Shown here: positions 1 through 9,135 of the stretch, one piece after another
Layout of the letters: each line of letters starts with the position of its first letter
How positions within the stretch are numbered: the first letter of the stretch is position 1
DNA from: Polytrichum commune
Taxonomy: Eukaryota > Streptophyta > Polytrichopsida > Polytrichales > Polytrichaceae
Reading direction: 5' to 3'
Assembly (NCBI GenBank): GCA_950295325.1
Contig: OX485809.1
Span: 26,614,144-26,678,143 of the forward strand
DNA length: 64,000 bases
Notes under the pieces: model-generated
The model's database searches: none
Told to the model about the DNA's origin: nothing
What the model saw: only the letters and a program-made list of their open reading frames with translations
Position numbers and translations under genes: made by a program

Positions 1-916
1 GTCTGCCATCTGCCTGTCAATAAAAATGGGAAGGTTGCGGGCGGATGTTCTTTTTGCTGCTATTACGCCTCTTTTCCAATTCTCTAGCTTCATGTACAGC
101 TCGGACTTCCTGCCACTACTATTTCCCTCGCCAGGATGCAGAGCATCATATGCCATTGTTGGATTGTAGATTGCTTCCCTGGCTTGTTGTTCAATCCAGG
201 TGTCCCAATCGTTCATGCCCCTAGCTTCTTCAAACTCCGGTCCAGCCGTGGCTTCCGTGAGAATAAGCATCAATTCGTTCCTCACCAACTCTAAACCCTT
301 TGTACCATCATTGAGGTATTTTTTTTCCAAATAAACCATGCTGTTATTTCTAAACCACTCCAACAGCACGACCCTACAATGGTTTCGAGCCTCATCGATC
401 CGCGGGTCGCGTTTGCCTCTATTTTTCTTTTTCCTCGATTGCGAACCTGATACCGCGGACCCCTCCTCCGTCCCTTCCGAAACTGCTGGGCGTTTCTGTC
501 CTCGTCTTTCACCATGCTCCGAACCCTGAGGTACATCACGTGCAGGGCTCTCCGGTCTTGATGTCTGCCGTGTCGGAGATCGTGGTGGCACGGACTCACC
601 ACGAGTGGCTGCATTTATATCTGTGGAACTGCCTGAGCTTGGTCCCCTTCCTGTTCTCCCTCTAAGGCCACTGTTTCCCCGACTCCCACGTGTTCCACGG
701 CTTCCACGTGTTTGGTTGCCTCCTGAATGACCAACAACAAAGAACTCTTCGCCAAACCGAAAAGGATCTGGACGTGGGGGACGGGCTGCAGTACTTTCCA
801 CTTCCGGCATCGCTTCCCGTACCCTCTCCAATATATACAGATGGAGTGCGTTGGAGCCAAGCACGGTGCACCCTCGTATCCTCGTCTTGGTAAGGAGCAA
901 TGTCCTCCCCCTCCAT
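1..916 (-). CDS. Unrecognised TE-associated protein, 3' part cut by the window edge
   Basis: One reverse-strand frame (codon boundaries at 1-3, 4-6 and so on) stays open from the window edge to beyond position 900. In protein order it reads: a short stretch around LYILERVREAMPEVES; a Gly/Arg/Ser/Thr-rich low-complexity linker; a basic nuclear-localisation-like patch (SRKKKNRGKRDPR); then a compact, probably helical domain with VVLLEWFRNN, GMNDWDTWIEQQAREA and MKLENWKRG. The frame runs off the left edge, so the C-terminus is missing. The N-terminus is unresolved: the best ATG (914-916, MEGEDIAPYQDED) lies in a different frame, so an intron or a frameshift must join it to the main frame. A TATA box and a G-rich minisatellite lie upstream, as for the neighbouring transposon-type genes. 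I do not recognise the family. DNA binding is suggested only by the basic patch and the setting. Confidence 0.5.
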
Positions 917-1120
917 CGTGAAAAAAACCGCGTGAGTGAGTGAATGTAGAAATCAGCAAGTGAATCTGGAAAAAAAATTGCGAGGGTTCCCCCACAATTT
1001 GCCCTGCCCTCCCAAACCCCCTGAGACCCGCGCGGTGCCGCTGTCCTTGGGACGGCAACAAGGTCTCGGGTCCCTTTGTGGTGGGAGGAGAGGAAAGTGA
1101 GGGGAACTAAAGCCCCACGG

Positions 1121-1130
1121 CTTTATATAG
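1121..1130 (-). promoter_or_regulatory. TATA box of the left-edge gene
   Basis: The reverse strand reads CTATATAAAG, about 205 bp before the first plausible ATG at 916. The minisatellite begins about 65 bp further upstream. Confidence 0.55.
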
Positions 1131-1192
1131 GCAAAGCGGTGCACAATCATTATGGGATCCCGGTCGGATTTGACATGGGGCACGAAAAGGAC

Positions 1193-1640
1193 GTATGGGG
1201 AGCGTGGGAACGCGGGGGCGGACGGAGGGAACGAGTGGGCGGAAGTAGGGGAACTCGGGCGGACGGGAGGGAACGAGGGGCGGACGGGAGGGAACGTGGG
1301 GCGGACGGTAGGGGAACGTGGGGCGGACGGGAGGGAACGTGGGGCGGACGGGAGGGAACGAGGGGCGGACGGTAGGGGAACGTGGGGCGGACGGGTGGGG
1401 AACGTGGGGCGGACGGGTGGGGAACGTGGGGCGGACGGGTGGGGAACGTGGGGCGGACGGGTGGTGAACGTGGGGCAGACGGGTGGGGAACGCGGGGCGG
1501 ACGGGTGGGGAACGCGGGGCAGACGGGTGGGGAACGCGGGGCGGACTGGAGGGAACGGGAGGGAATGTGAACGCACGGAGGGGAACGTGGAGCGGACGGG
1601 TGGGGAACGTGAGGCGGACGGGAGGGAACGGGTTGAAGGG
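1193..1640. repeat. G-rich CGGAC minisatellite 1 (about 22-bp unit)
   Basis: About 20 units of roughly 22 bp, typified by GGGGAACGTGGGG followed by CGGACGGGTG. The + strand has runs of 3-4 G every few bases, so G-quadruplex formation is possible. Long proline-rich ORFs on the opposite strand are by-products of the repeat. It sits in the promoter position of the left-edge gene. Confidence 0.9.
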
Positions 1641-1681
1641 GGGCAGGGGAACAACGTGGAATTGCGGCCATGTATTTTCTG

Positions 1682-1809
1682 GCAGTAGAAATATTATTGC
1701 ATATTCATGTAGAGGACTTCATTACCTATCCATGGATACCAAGAACTCATTTTTTGGACTTCATATGAATTTTTGAGAGCCAAAAAACGGACACTATGTC
1801 TAAACTTTT
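1682..1809 (+). repeat. Direct repeat R, copy 1
   Basis: About 125 bp starting GCAGTAGAAATATTATTGC and ending near CTATGTCTAAACTT. It is almost identical to 4983-5107 in the same orientation. It abuts the right side of minisatellite 1, whereas copy 2 abuts the left side of minisatellite 2. The near-identity suggests a recent duplication or a shared element end. Confidence 0.85.
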
Positions 1810-1823
1810 AAAAAAAAGTGTAA

Positions 1824-2412
1824 ATGACCGAGTTCACACTATGGCCGTCCAAGTCGAGAGGCCGTGCGATTGAGTGGCCCAACTTTGTTGAGAGTCCAAA
1901 GAAATGAACTGAAAATAGCCAATAAAATATAGTAAGGATAGCCTTAGTTGGGCATAGTGTGAAGCCTCCAAAGGCCAAGCGCAAAGTCCAAACCTTTGGC
2001 CATGAACTCCCATGGCCTCTCGGCTTGGATGGCCAAAGTGTGAAGCCTCCAAAGGCCAAGCCCAAAGTCCAAACTCAAAGGAGCATGTCACTTTATTCCT
2101 TGCTCAAAATAACCCCTCCAATCTAACGGCCAAGATCTTGTCAATGATTGATTATTTTAATGAAAAAAAAGTTCGGCCTCTCGACGGAAGTTTGGGTTGA
2201 GCATTTTGCTATACCCAAACTTTGCTCGAGAGGCCGAACTCTTGGCGCCATAACTTCCTAAAAGTGTTGCCACCTAGGCTCTTTTGGAGGCGACGTCCTT
2301 TGGACTTCGGCCTCTAGTGTGAAGGCCGAGAGGACGGACTTTGGGCATTTCAACATTTTCATTGGTCCAAATGTTGAACCTCTCAAAGTTTGGCCATATT
2401 GTGAACCGGCCC
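1824..2412. mobile_element. Foldback MITE-like element, about 590 bp
   Basis: The ends are imperfect inverted repeats: the left reads GACCGAGTTCACACTATGGCC, and the right, reversed, reads GGCCGGTTCACAATATGGCC. Inside are two direct copies of a ~45-bp segment containing GTGTGAAGCCTCCAAAGGCC (about 1958 and 2039) and the strong central hairpin listed separately. It has no coding capacity. The termini resemble those of hAT-type non-autonomous elements. I could not define a clean target-site duplication. Confidence 0.55.
2170..2240. other. Strong 28-bp hairpin inside the foldback element
   Basis: Arms 2170-2197 and 2213-2240 pair over 28 bp with three central mismatches and a 15-nt loop. The arm begins AGTTCGGCCTCTCGA. 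A transcript would form a miRNA-precursor-sized stem, but MITE hairpins often do, so an RNA function is speculative. Confidence 0.6.
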
Positions 2413-3472
2413 TTAGATTTGCAATACATGTCTTATTCTTTTTTTGGCACAAATTCAAAATTCAAATTCAAAATACAACCAACCCAGCCGAAACAGCGCA
2501 GCCTAAGTGGAAATCTATAAATAATGCTCATTTGAGGCCTATCCTTCCAAGTAGGGACTAAGTTGCTACGGGTCACAATAAGACCTTTGACCCCCCAAAT
2601 CAAATCAAATTTGTTAAGAATGTCATGGTAGGCCACGTCTGACCCTTTTTCCAAGTCCCTAAGCATATGTTTCCATTCAATCCTCCCATAATCTGATTTG
2701 TAATACATGTCATAAAAGCTAATGCAATTATTGTTTTGAAGTCTACCATCAAATGATATGTAAGATCATATGTTCACATGTGGTTGGTTCTTTTTATGTA
2801 CCAGTTTAAGCCAATACTAAAATAAAATAAACTTTATTCTATAAAATCTAGTGACACTACCATACAAGTTAGTAGAGATGTTGTATATATTTTAAAATTA
2901 TTCTATATATTTACATAACTACAACTTATAATTCTGTGAAGAATATGTATACATAATACAACAAAGTTCAAATCAATACCTCTTTTGTGCACTCACATAT
3001 ACTCATACGGATTTAGTATAGTGCACCCCCCCAATTGATCACTAATGTGGGCCACATTAAATTTAAGCCCACACCAATTCCCTAGTTTAATATCAATGTG
3101 GACCAGATTAATTTGTTTTTCTATAATGTTCTAATTTGTGTAAGGTGTTGGTAAGATATCTTTATGAAGCCTATGGGAACTCGGGGGATGCACTCTACAT
3201 TATGTTTGAGAATCACGTGCGTTCATGACCCCTTCTAAAAACCCCAATGTATACCATAAGTTATATGTCTAAGTAGAGATTGTGCCAACTTGAAGTAGTC
3301 CTCGCGATTTGCGAACGTTTATCTTTCGCTGTAGGCATCGTAAAAAAAAGCGGGTGGGTTCGTTGGAAAGCTGGGAACCTAAACCCTCAAACCATGTATG
3401 GAAACACTTCTACATGAGTGTGAGAACAAAACAATGGCACATATGTGGTAGCAATTTGGAATGACGTAGACG
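2413..3472. other. Intergenic, no supported gene
   Basis: AT-rich sequence with only short shadow ORFs and no repeat structure that I could define. Confidence 0.5.
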
Positions 3473-3497
3473 AGGGTTTAGAGTTTAGGGTTTAGGG
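3473..3497 (+). repeat. Short interstitial TTTAGGG-type motif
   Basis: Three degenerate plant telomere-type units (one TTTAGAG, two TTTAGGG) directly precede the 82-bp tandem repeat. They are too few to be a telomere. A telo-box-like regulatory motif or a remnant insertion are both possible. Confidence 0.5.
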
Positions 3498-3805
3498 TTG
3501 TGAAACCATATGAATCACAAAGGTTGAAACACAAATATGTACTTTGTTGAATTAAAATGGCATTCGAATGCGTGTGGGTTGTGAAACCATACGAACCACT
3601 AAGGTTGAAGCACAAATATGTGATTTGTTGAATGAAAATGACATTCGGATGCCTGAAATGCGTTGTGAAACCATATGAACCACAAAGGTTGAAACACAAA
3701 TATGTACTTTGTTGAATTAAAATGACATTCGAATGCGTGTGGGTTGTGAAACCATACGAACCACTAAGGTTCAAGCACAAATATGTGATTTGTTGAATGA
3801 AAGGA
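3497..3805. repeat. Dimeric tandem repeat, 81/84-bp units, four copies
   Basis: Units begin GTTGTGAAACCATA at 3497, 3578, 3662 and 3743. Alternate units resemble each other most (ATATGAA versus ATACGAA after the start), giving a 165-bp higher-order period. The opposite-strand ORF through it is a repeat by-product. Confidence 0.85.
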
Positions 3806-4019
3806 CAACCCATCAAATATAGAAGCTTCAAAGAGGTATCAAAGAGGTTTCCAATGCGGGTGTCGGGGGACTTTTTCAAAAAGTGCAACTAACTTTTTGA
3901 CTTCACCAATTTTCTTTTTATTCCTATTGTGTTGTCTTTATCTTACCAACGAGAATTGGATCCTCTACATCTTGGATTACATCAAATATTGTAAATTTCA
4001 TAAAGTCTTTTGAGCTCAG

Positions 4020-4027
4020 TATATAAG
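4020..4027 (+). promoter_or_regulatory. TATA box of the 184-aa ORF
   Basis: A TATATAAG sequence lies about 45 bp before the ATG at 4069. The short 5' leader this implies is compatible with a single-exon gene. Confidence 0.4.
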
Positions 4028-4068
4028 TAGAGCATTTAGACTTATACATATAACGAGGGTAGAGTATT

Positions 4069-4623
4069 ATGGATAGGATGGGAGAGAATAGAGACATATT
4101 TGAGGGTCTAGGATGTGATGAGGAGATAGCAAATTTAGGTGAACCCGATATTCCATTCAATCCATCACCCGAGCGTGAGAGAGATGAGAGAAGTGTTAGA
4201 GATCGATTTCGTGATGACTATGTCATGACACCTTTCTCACAATCTACACAAGCATGGAAGTTGAGGGCGGAGGAGGACCAACGACGATATGCGGCGAAAT
4301 TCGAGATCAATGCAGTGGAGAAGGACCTAACAAAAAGCGTGGGTGGAGATCCAAATGATGTGGTTGATTTGAGCGTGAATATTTGGGTGAAGCCCGGGGA
4401 TGTGGATGACAATTCAATCGACATTGAAGATGTCAAGGTAGCGGGAGAATCTTCAAGGACTTTGTCTTTTCGTAAGAAGAAGAGAGGATTATCGCCTCAT
4501 CGGCTATCATTGAAGGAACGGATGAAAGACCGAACGATTAGCTATGTTGATTTACTTCGATCGAATCCTCTCCCAAAAATGGACCCTCGACGGAAGCCAC
4601 AAGCATCTACGAGGTTGCCATGA
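4069..4623 (+). CDS. Hypothetical charged protein, 184 aa
   Basis: An intact ATG-to-TGA ORF preceded by a TATA-like box. The protein is very hydrophilic. An acidic N-terminal half (IFEGLGCDEEIANLGEPD) leads to RERDERSVRDRFRDDY, a central acidic stretch follows (DVDDNSIDIEDVKVAGESS), and the C-terminal region is basic (FRKKKRGLSPHRLSLKERMKDR). No signal peptide, membrane segment or zinc motif is visible. It has the look of a mostly disordered nuclear protein. It lies between the two copies of direct repeat R and among transposon-type genes, so a TE accessory protein is the simplest guess. It could also be the last exon of a longer gene. I do not recognise the family. Confidence 0.45.
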   Translation: MDRMGENRDIFEGLGCDEEIANLGEPDIPFNPSPERERDERSVRDRFRDDYVMTPFSQSTQAWKLRAEEDQRRYAAKFEINAVEKDLTKSVGGDPNDVVDLSVNIWVKPGDVDDNSIDIEDVKVAGESSRTLSFRKKKRGLSPHRLSLKERMKDRTISYVDLLRSNPLPKMDPRRKPQASTRLP

Positions 4624-4982
4624 CGGAAGTCAAGTTGACGGAATGAAGTGGAATATTAAATCGTGCATGGTTTGTTCATGTATGTGATTTATAAAGGGCA
4701 TTTGTACCGTCGTCGCAATAATAAAGTTATTACTTGTACAATATGTTGTACCACTTCTATGATATATATTTTTTATAAAATTTCAACCAACCGCTTATTA
4801 TTGCATACTTCTATGGGGTGATAATTTGTTGCTCATCATACTACATTGGTTACTTTGTTGCTTGAGGGATCCTTCATTAGTTTTGTGTGAATAAGTACAC
4901 CGGTTATGATATTTAGTGTCACATATATTATTTGCGAAGGGCCTAAGTTAGATGGGGTGCGGATGGGGGGACGCGGGAATGT
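4624..4982. other. 3' flank of the 184-aa ORF, no gene
   Basis: AT-rich sequence. It includes one TATTTAGTGTCAC motif (about 4909), the same motif that recurs at MITE ends further right. Confidence 0.4.
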
Positions 4983-5107
4983 GCAGTAGAAATATTATTG
5001 CATATTCATGTAGAGGACTTCATTACCTATCCATGGATACCAAGAACTCATTTTTTGGACTTCATATGAATTTTTGAGAGCCAAAAAACCGAGACTATGT
5101 CCAAACT
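4983..5107 (+). repeat. Direct repeat R, copy 2
   Basis: Near-identical to 1682-1809, with only a few differences towards the 3' end (GGACAC versus GAGAC). It directly precedes minisatellite 2. Confidence 0.85.
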
Positions 5108-5129
5108 TAAAAAAATAATTAAAAAGTGC

Positions 5130-5668
5130 AGATTTAAGGGGAACGCGGGAGCGGACGGATGGGAACTCTAAAGCGGACGTAGGGGAACATGGAGCGGACG
5201 AGAGGGAACGTTGGAGCGGACGTAAGGGAACATAGGGCGGACGAGAGGGAACGTTGGAGCGGACGTAAGGGAACATAGGGCGGACGAGAGGGAACGTTGG
5301 AGCGGACGTAAGGGAACATAGGGCGGACGGAGGGGAACATGGGAGCGTACGGAGGGGAACGCAGGAGCGGACTGAGGGGAACGGACGGAGGGGAACATGG
5401 GGCGGACGGAGGGGAACGAGGGGGCGGACGTATGAGAACGGGTGCGGACGTAGGGAATGAGGGGGCGGACGTACGGGAACGGGTGCGGACGTAGGGAACG
5501 AGGGGGCGGACGTAAGGGAACGGGTGCGGACGGGGGCGGGAACGGGTGCGGACTCGGACGGGGGGGGAACGGGCGCAGACGGTCGGGAACGGGTGCGGAC
5601 TGGGGGAGAACGGGCGCGGACGGTAGGGAACGGGTGCGGACTGGGGGGGAACGGGGAGCGGATGGAGG
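5130..5668. repeat. G-rich CGGAC minisatellite 2 (21-22-bp units)
   Basis: About 25 units of the same family as minisatellite 1. They alternate between GGAACGTTGGAGCGGACG and GGAACATAGGGCGGACG types on the left and become more G-rich on the right. The array ends within about 5 bp of the TATA box at 5671. Confidence 0.9.
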
Positions 5669-5670
5669 GG

Positions 5671-5678
5671 TATATAAG
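5671..5678 (+). promoter_or_regulatory. TATA box downstream of minisatellite 2
   Basis: TATATAAG directly after the array, pointing at the RING-like pseudogene that begins near 6117. The intervening ~440 bp would be leader and possibly an intron. Confidence 0.5.
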
Positions 5679-5778
5679 TGGAGGGGACCACTTACATACC
5701 CCACTCCACTCCTTGTGGGCGCCCGGATGACCCTCCTCTACTATAAAGTGCGGGGTAGCGGGGTGCTCGGAGGAGTTT

Positions 5779-5800
5779 AGGATCCCTTTTTTGGGATCCT
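5779..5800. other. Perfect 8-bp hairpin, T6 loop
   Basis: AGGATCCC and GGGATCCT flank six T and are followed by TTTTA. It resembles an intrinsic terminator but lies in a plant nuclear context between a TATA box and a coding region. Its role is unknown. Confidence 0.5.
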
Positions 5801-6116
5801 TTTATATTATTTTTACTGACCTGTTTGTGGGTGTGATCCACGTGGATCCGTTCCCTTGTGATGTGGCATATTGTCTTTTTGGCATATTCCTTGTAACGCG
5901 CCCAGTCAACTGGCCTCTGCGTGAGCGCTGGTAGCAGGGTGCTCGAAGGGTGTGCTGAATTTTTAAACTTTAATTTTTAACGACATTTTTGAACTAATTC
6001 CATAGCAACACTATTTTGAAGTGTATGCTTGGATGTTTTGTAGCACTATTATGAAGTGCAATTAGTAATTTAAAAATTAGAGTTCTAGATTAGAATTAGA
6101 AACTACAATTTGGGTG

Positions 6117-7946
6117 GATACGGCAAGTGAAGGATTTCCAGACATGACAAGTGGAGGATCTGGAGACATAGCAAGTGCAAGTGGAGGATCTGGGGACATG
6201 GCAAGTGGAGGATCAGGTTGTCACAGATCACATGTACGCAAGGCCGCTGGGTTGGAGTGGGATGTTTATGATGACAACATCCAAAAAGCCAGGGCAGGTT
6301 GGGAGAATGTACCACAACCGTGGTCAGCGAAGACTGCAATGCAGTACGTGGGCTTCCCTCACTTTGATCGGTTGTGGCCAAGACCTTGTCACGAGCAACA
6401 TTGCAAGGCCATCAGTGCGAGTTATATGCAGCTTGATGACGTGGAGGCAAAATGGAGATTCCTAACGATACTTAGAAGTATCTCCAATTTGGATAGATGG
6501 CCCAAGAGTGCAATTCCAAAGTCGGTGGCGTGTATGATGTATGCGGAGCACGTGTTGTGAGTTAGGGTGGATTGGTCAAGTTTGGCTGCTCTGCATAATC
6601 TAAAATTTGGGGGTATTGGAATTGCATTCACTAAATGCACAGTTCCAGATATTCCATACACTCCCGTTCCGGAGTGGTTCAGGAAGAATCCTCGACTAGT
6701 GAATGAGCCTGGGGCCCCAATTCCAGAGGGTCAGGAACCAAAAAAACCACGTAATCGTAAACGACCAGCCAATGACGTGGAGATGGCCATCGAGGAGGCG
6801 TTTGAGCATATGGATGAGGGCATGGAGGCAAATGTCGAGGTCAACAACTTGATCAACGACGTGGTTAACGAGGTCCTAGACGAGGTAAACCTTGGTGAAC
6901 TTGGAGCGGACCCGATGGAGAGCATAATGGAGAAATTGCGTAAGCAACATGCATTGGAAATTCGTGAGTATAAAACGATGATTTTCGAGTTGGAAAATCG
7001 AGTTGCAACACTTACGATGGGGGAGGCTAGCAGTTCAAGTAGTACACCACTTAACCTTCAGTCTTTGGAAGCAAAGAAGGACGCAGCTTTACAGGAGGCC
7101 AAGATTGCAAAGTCACAAGCTCTGGAAGTATGTATGAGGAATGAAGTAATGCGAGGAAAGATAGAGGCTTTGCAAAAGGAGGTGGTGGACATCCAACAAC
7201 AACTTCAAGTGGTCAATGAAGTGGTTGTTGATCACGAAGCCAAGATTGGCGGACTGGAGGAGCAGAATGCAAGGTTGAAGAAATTCCTGTTGGATGCGAT
7301 TGTGGAGCGCAAGAATATGAAGACAAGCACATTGCTTGCTATGGCCAAGGCTCGTCAATTTGAAGCTGAGTTTGAGAGCATCCAGAAGGAATGGAACCGC
7401 AATCAGAGAATGCGGAACATGATGCTCACGTCATGGCCAGAAGACGAGCATATGTACCCTAGTAGGTGGGATATAACTAATGAATGGACATTGTCAAACG
7501 GGAACATCGATTGGCGTCAAGTGACCGACCCAGATCACCATTGGGATGTGACCTAAGTGCATGAATATCCATTCCGCATGAGGGGTGAGTTGTTATGGCC
7601 AAATCCACATACAATGGTCTTCGACGGAACCGCGTGTGCGATTTGCCAATCTCCATTTGGCCCGGAAGGATGCTATCAAGTTGGATCATGTGGGGCCCAA
7701 TTCCATCCACAATGTCTAATAGGGAATATGATCAAGAAACGCCAATGTCCTCATTGCAGATCACCCTTCCACCCTCGTTTGTACGTCCAATTTGGCCTTC
7801 GGGATTACATGCCTAACGACTGGGTATTAAAGCCATGGGACTTTCCCTTCGATCTTCAAGAGTTTGATGGGGAGAATGTTGAGTGGAGTTGGTTATACAA
7901 TTGTGCCAAAGTTGAGCTATGGCACGAGAACAGAGATGGCGACTAG
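6117..7946 (+). pseudogene. Coiled-coil plus RING-like protein gene with two in-frame stops
   Basis: Three successive ORFs (about 6117-6560, 6567-7556, 7557-7946) share one frame. They are separated only by a TGA at 6558-6560 and a TAA at 7554-7556, with no indel. In order the product has: Gly/Ser-rich repeats (GGSGD); a domain with WENVPQPWSAKTAMQYVGFP; a region with PVPEWFRKNP and a basic KKPRNRKRP patch; an acidic stretch; a long heptad-like coiled coil (LQSLEAKKDAALQEAKIAKS onward); and a C-terminal zinc motif. That motif reads C-x2-C, then CGAQFHPQC, then CPHC. It looks like a RING-H2 finger, but the position-4 ligand (normally His after CG) is Ala. Flanking TE genes and the minisatellite promoter suggest a transposon-borne ubiquitin-ligase-like gene, now probably inactive. 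Stop readthrough or tiny introns are less likely. The true start is unknown, because the frame has a stop at 6078-6080. Confidence 0.6.
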
Positions 7947-8047
7947 ACACGGAATGCACGCCAAATTTTATATGTTGCAGACGAGTTGTATCCCAACAAG
8001 CCCCCGATCATGGCTTGAAAATATTTTTGTACCAAACTCTTGAATGA

Positions 8048-8436
8048 CATTGGGATACAACCAGCAGACAATTAAAGAGAGGCATTCAGCCTCCTTGGTA
8101 CAATGCAGCAGGTCTCGAATCAGTATCGGAGCATGATTTGGAAGAAGATGCAGATGACATGCCTACGGAACGGGATCCGAAATATGAATTGCAGTTAGAG
8201 GTGGGGTACCACACAAACAGGCTGCAATTGATGCATTCTTGCATAGAGTTGCGGATGATGTGGTATTGAGATGGCTAAATGGTGGGCCTAGACCACGTAA
8301 TGCCGTTCCATTGTCTCTTGGTAGTCGTCCATACCTCACCCGTGGAACAACGCGAAGCATGGAAGCGGGAGAATCATCTCGAGCACGACGAGGATCTACT
8401 TCAGCTAGAATAGACCTCGATTCATATTCGGATTAG
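8048..8436 (+). pseudogene. Small decayed ORF, unknown
   Basis: Two adjoining frames read like protein. About 8048-8200 contains RGIQPPWYNAAGLESVSEHD and an acidic stretch. About 8222-8436 contains AAIDAFLHRVADDVVLRWLN and ends in an Arg/Ser-rich tail (TRSMEAGESSRARRGSTS). The change of frame near 8200 implies an indel, or a gap too short for a normal intron. I recognise no family. It may be the tail of the RING-like gene upstream or a separate TE gene. Confidence 0.3.
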
Positions 8437-9135
8437 GCATTTTTGTACCATGTTTAGAAAGTTGTATAGGAACGGAGGAAGACTTTAGACACAATGAACA
8501 TATTTCATGTTCAAATAATATGTAATATAAAGAGGATTTACCGACAAGTTGTCATTTCTAAGATCGTGTAAAAGATAGCATATGGATGCCACATGTTTTA
8601 ATGTTATTCGAAACTTTTAAAAACTTACTTGAATATTAGTAATTCATATGATAGTCTAACCAAAAGTACTATTGACTACATAGTCAATATTGAATACCAC
8701 ATAAAGATATAATTATATAAAACGGATAGAAAGGTCCTCAAAAAGAAGATGTCACCAACAAAGCATGTACAATCGAGCAATAGGGGATTGCAATATTTAT
8801 AAAAGCATTTTCTTTAAGATTCTCAATAAATAAACATAAAACTCCATTCACAGTAAGAATAATACAAAATAATAATTAATAAAGGCATAACATGTTGTTG
8901 GAGATTAATTGCAATGTTAAGTTGACAACCATATTGTATTTTAAAAAATTTAAAAAACATGCAATAAATAATTTTATTACTATAATAAAATGATACAACT
9001 TCAAAGGTAACGTTCGCTTTGTGGTCTAAATGTCTTACCGAAGGCCCTAAGGTTGTAACTTGTATCAATTTTGACGTAAGTAATAAATTATGGGAGTACG
9101 TGGGAGCACCAAAATACCACATTTGTACAAAACCA
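8437..9135. other. AT-rich spacer, no gene
   Basis: Short shadow ORFs only. No inverted repeat that would mark the 3' end of the hAT element was found here. Confidence 0.4.

Noticed and set aside
953-1688. Overlapping long Pro/Arg-rich (-) and Gly/Arg-rich (+) ORFs
   Set aside because: They are produced by the 22-bp minisatellite, whose unit lacks stop codons in several frames. No conserved non-repeat sequence is present.
3473-3497. Telomere or chromosome end
   Set aside because: Only three degenerate TTTAGGG units, surrounded by ordinary sequence.
5134-5730. Pro/Ser/Arg-rich reverse ORFs and Gly-rich forward ORFs
   Set aside because: Minisatellite by-products, as at 1-1.7 kb.
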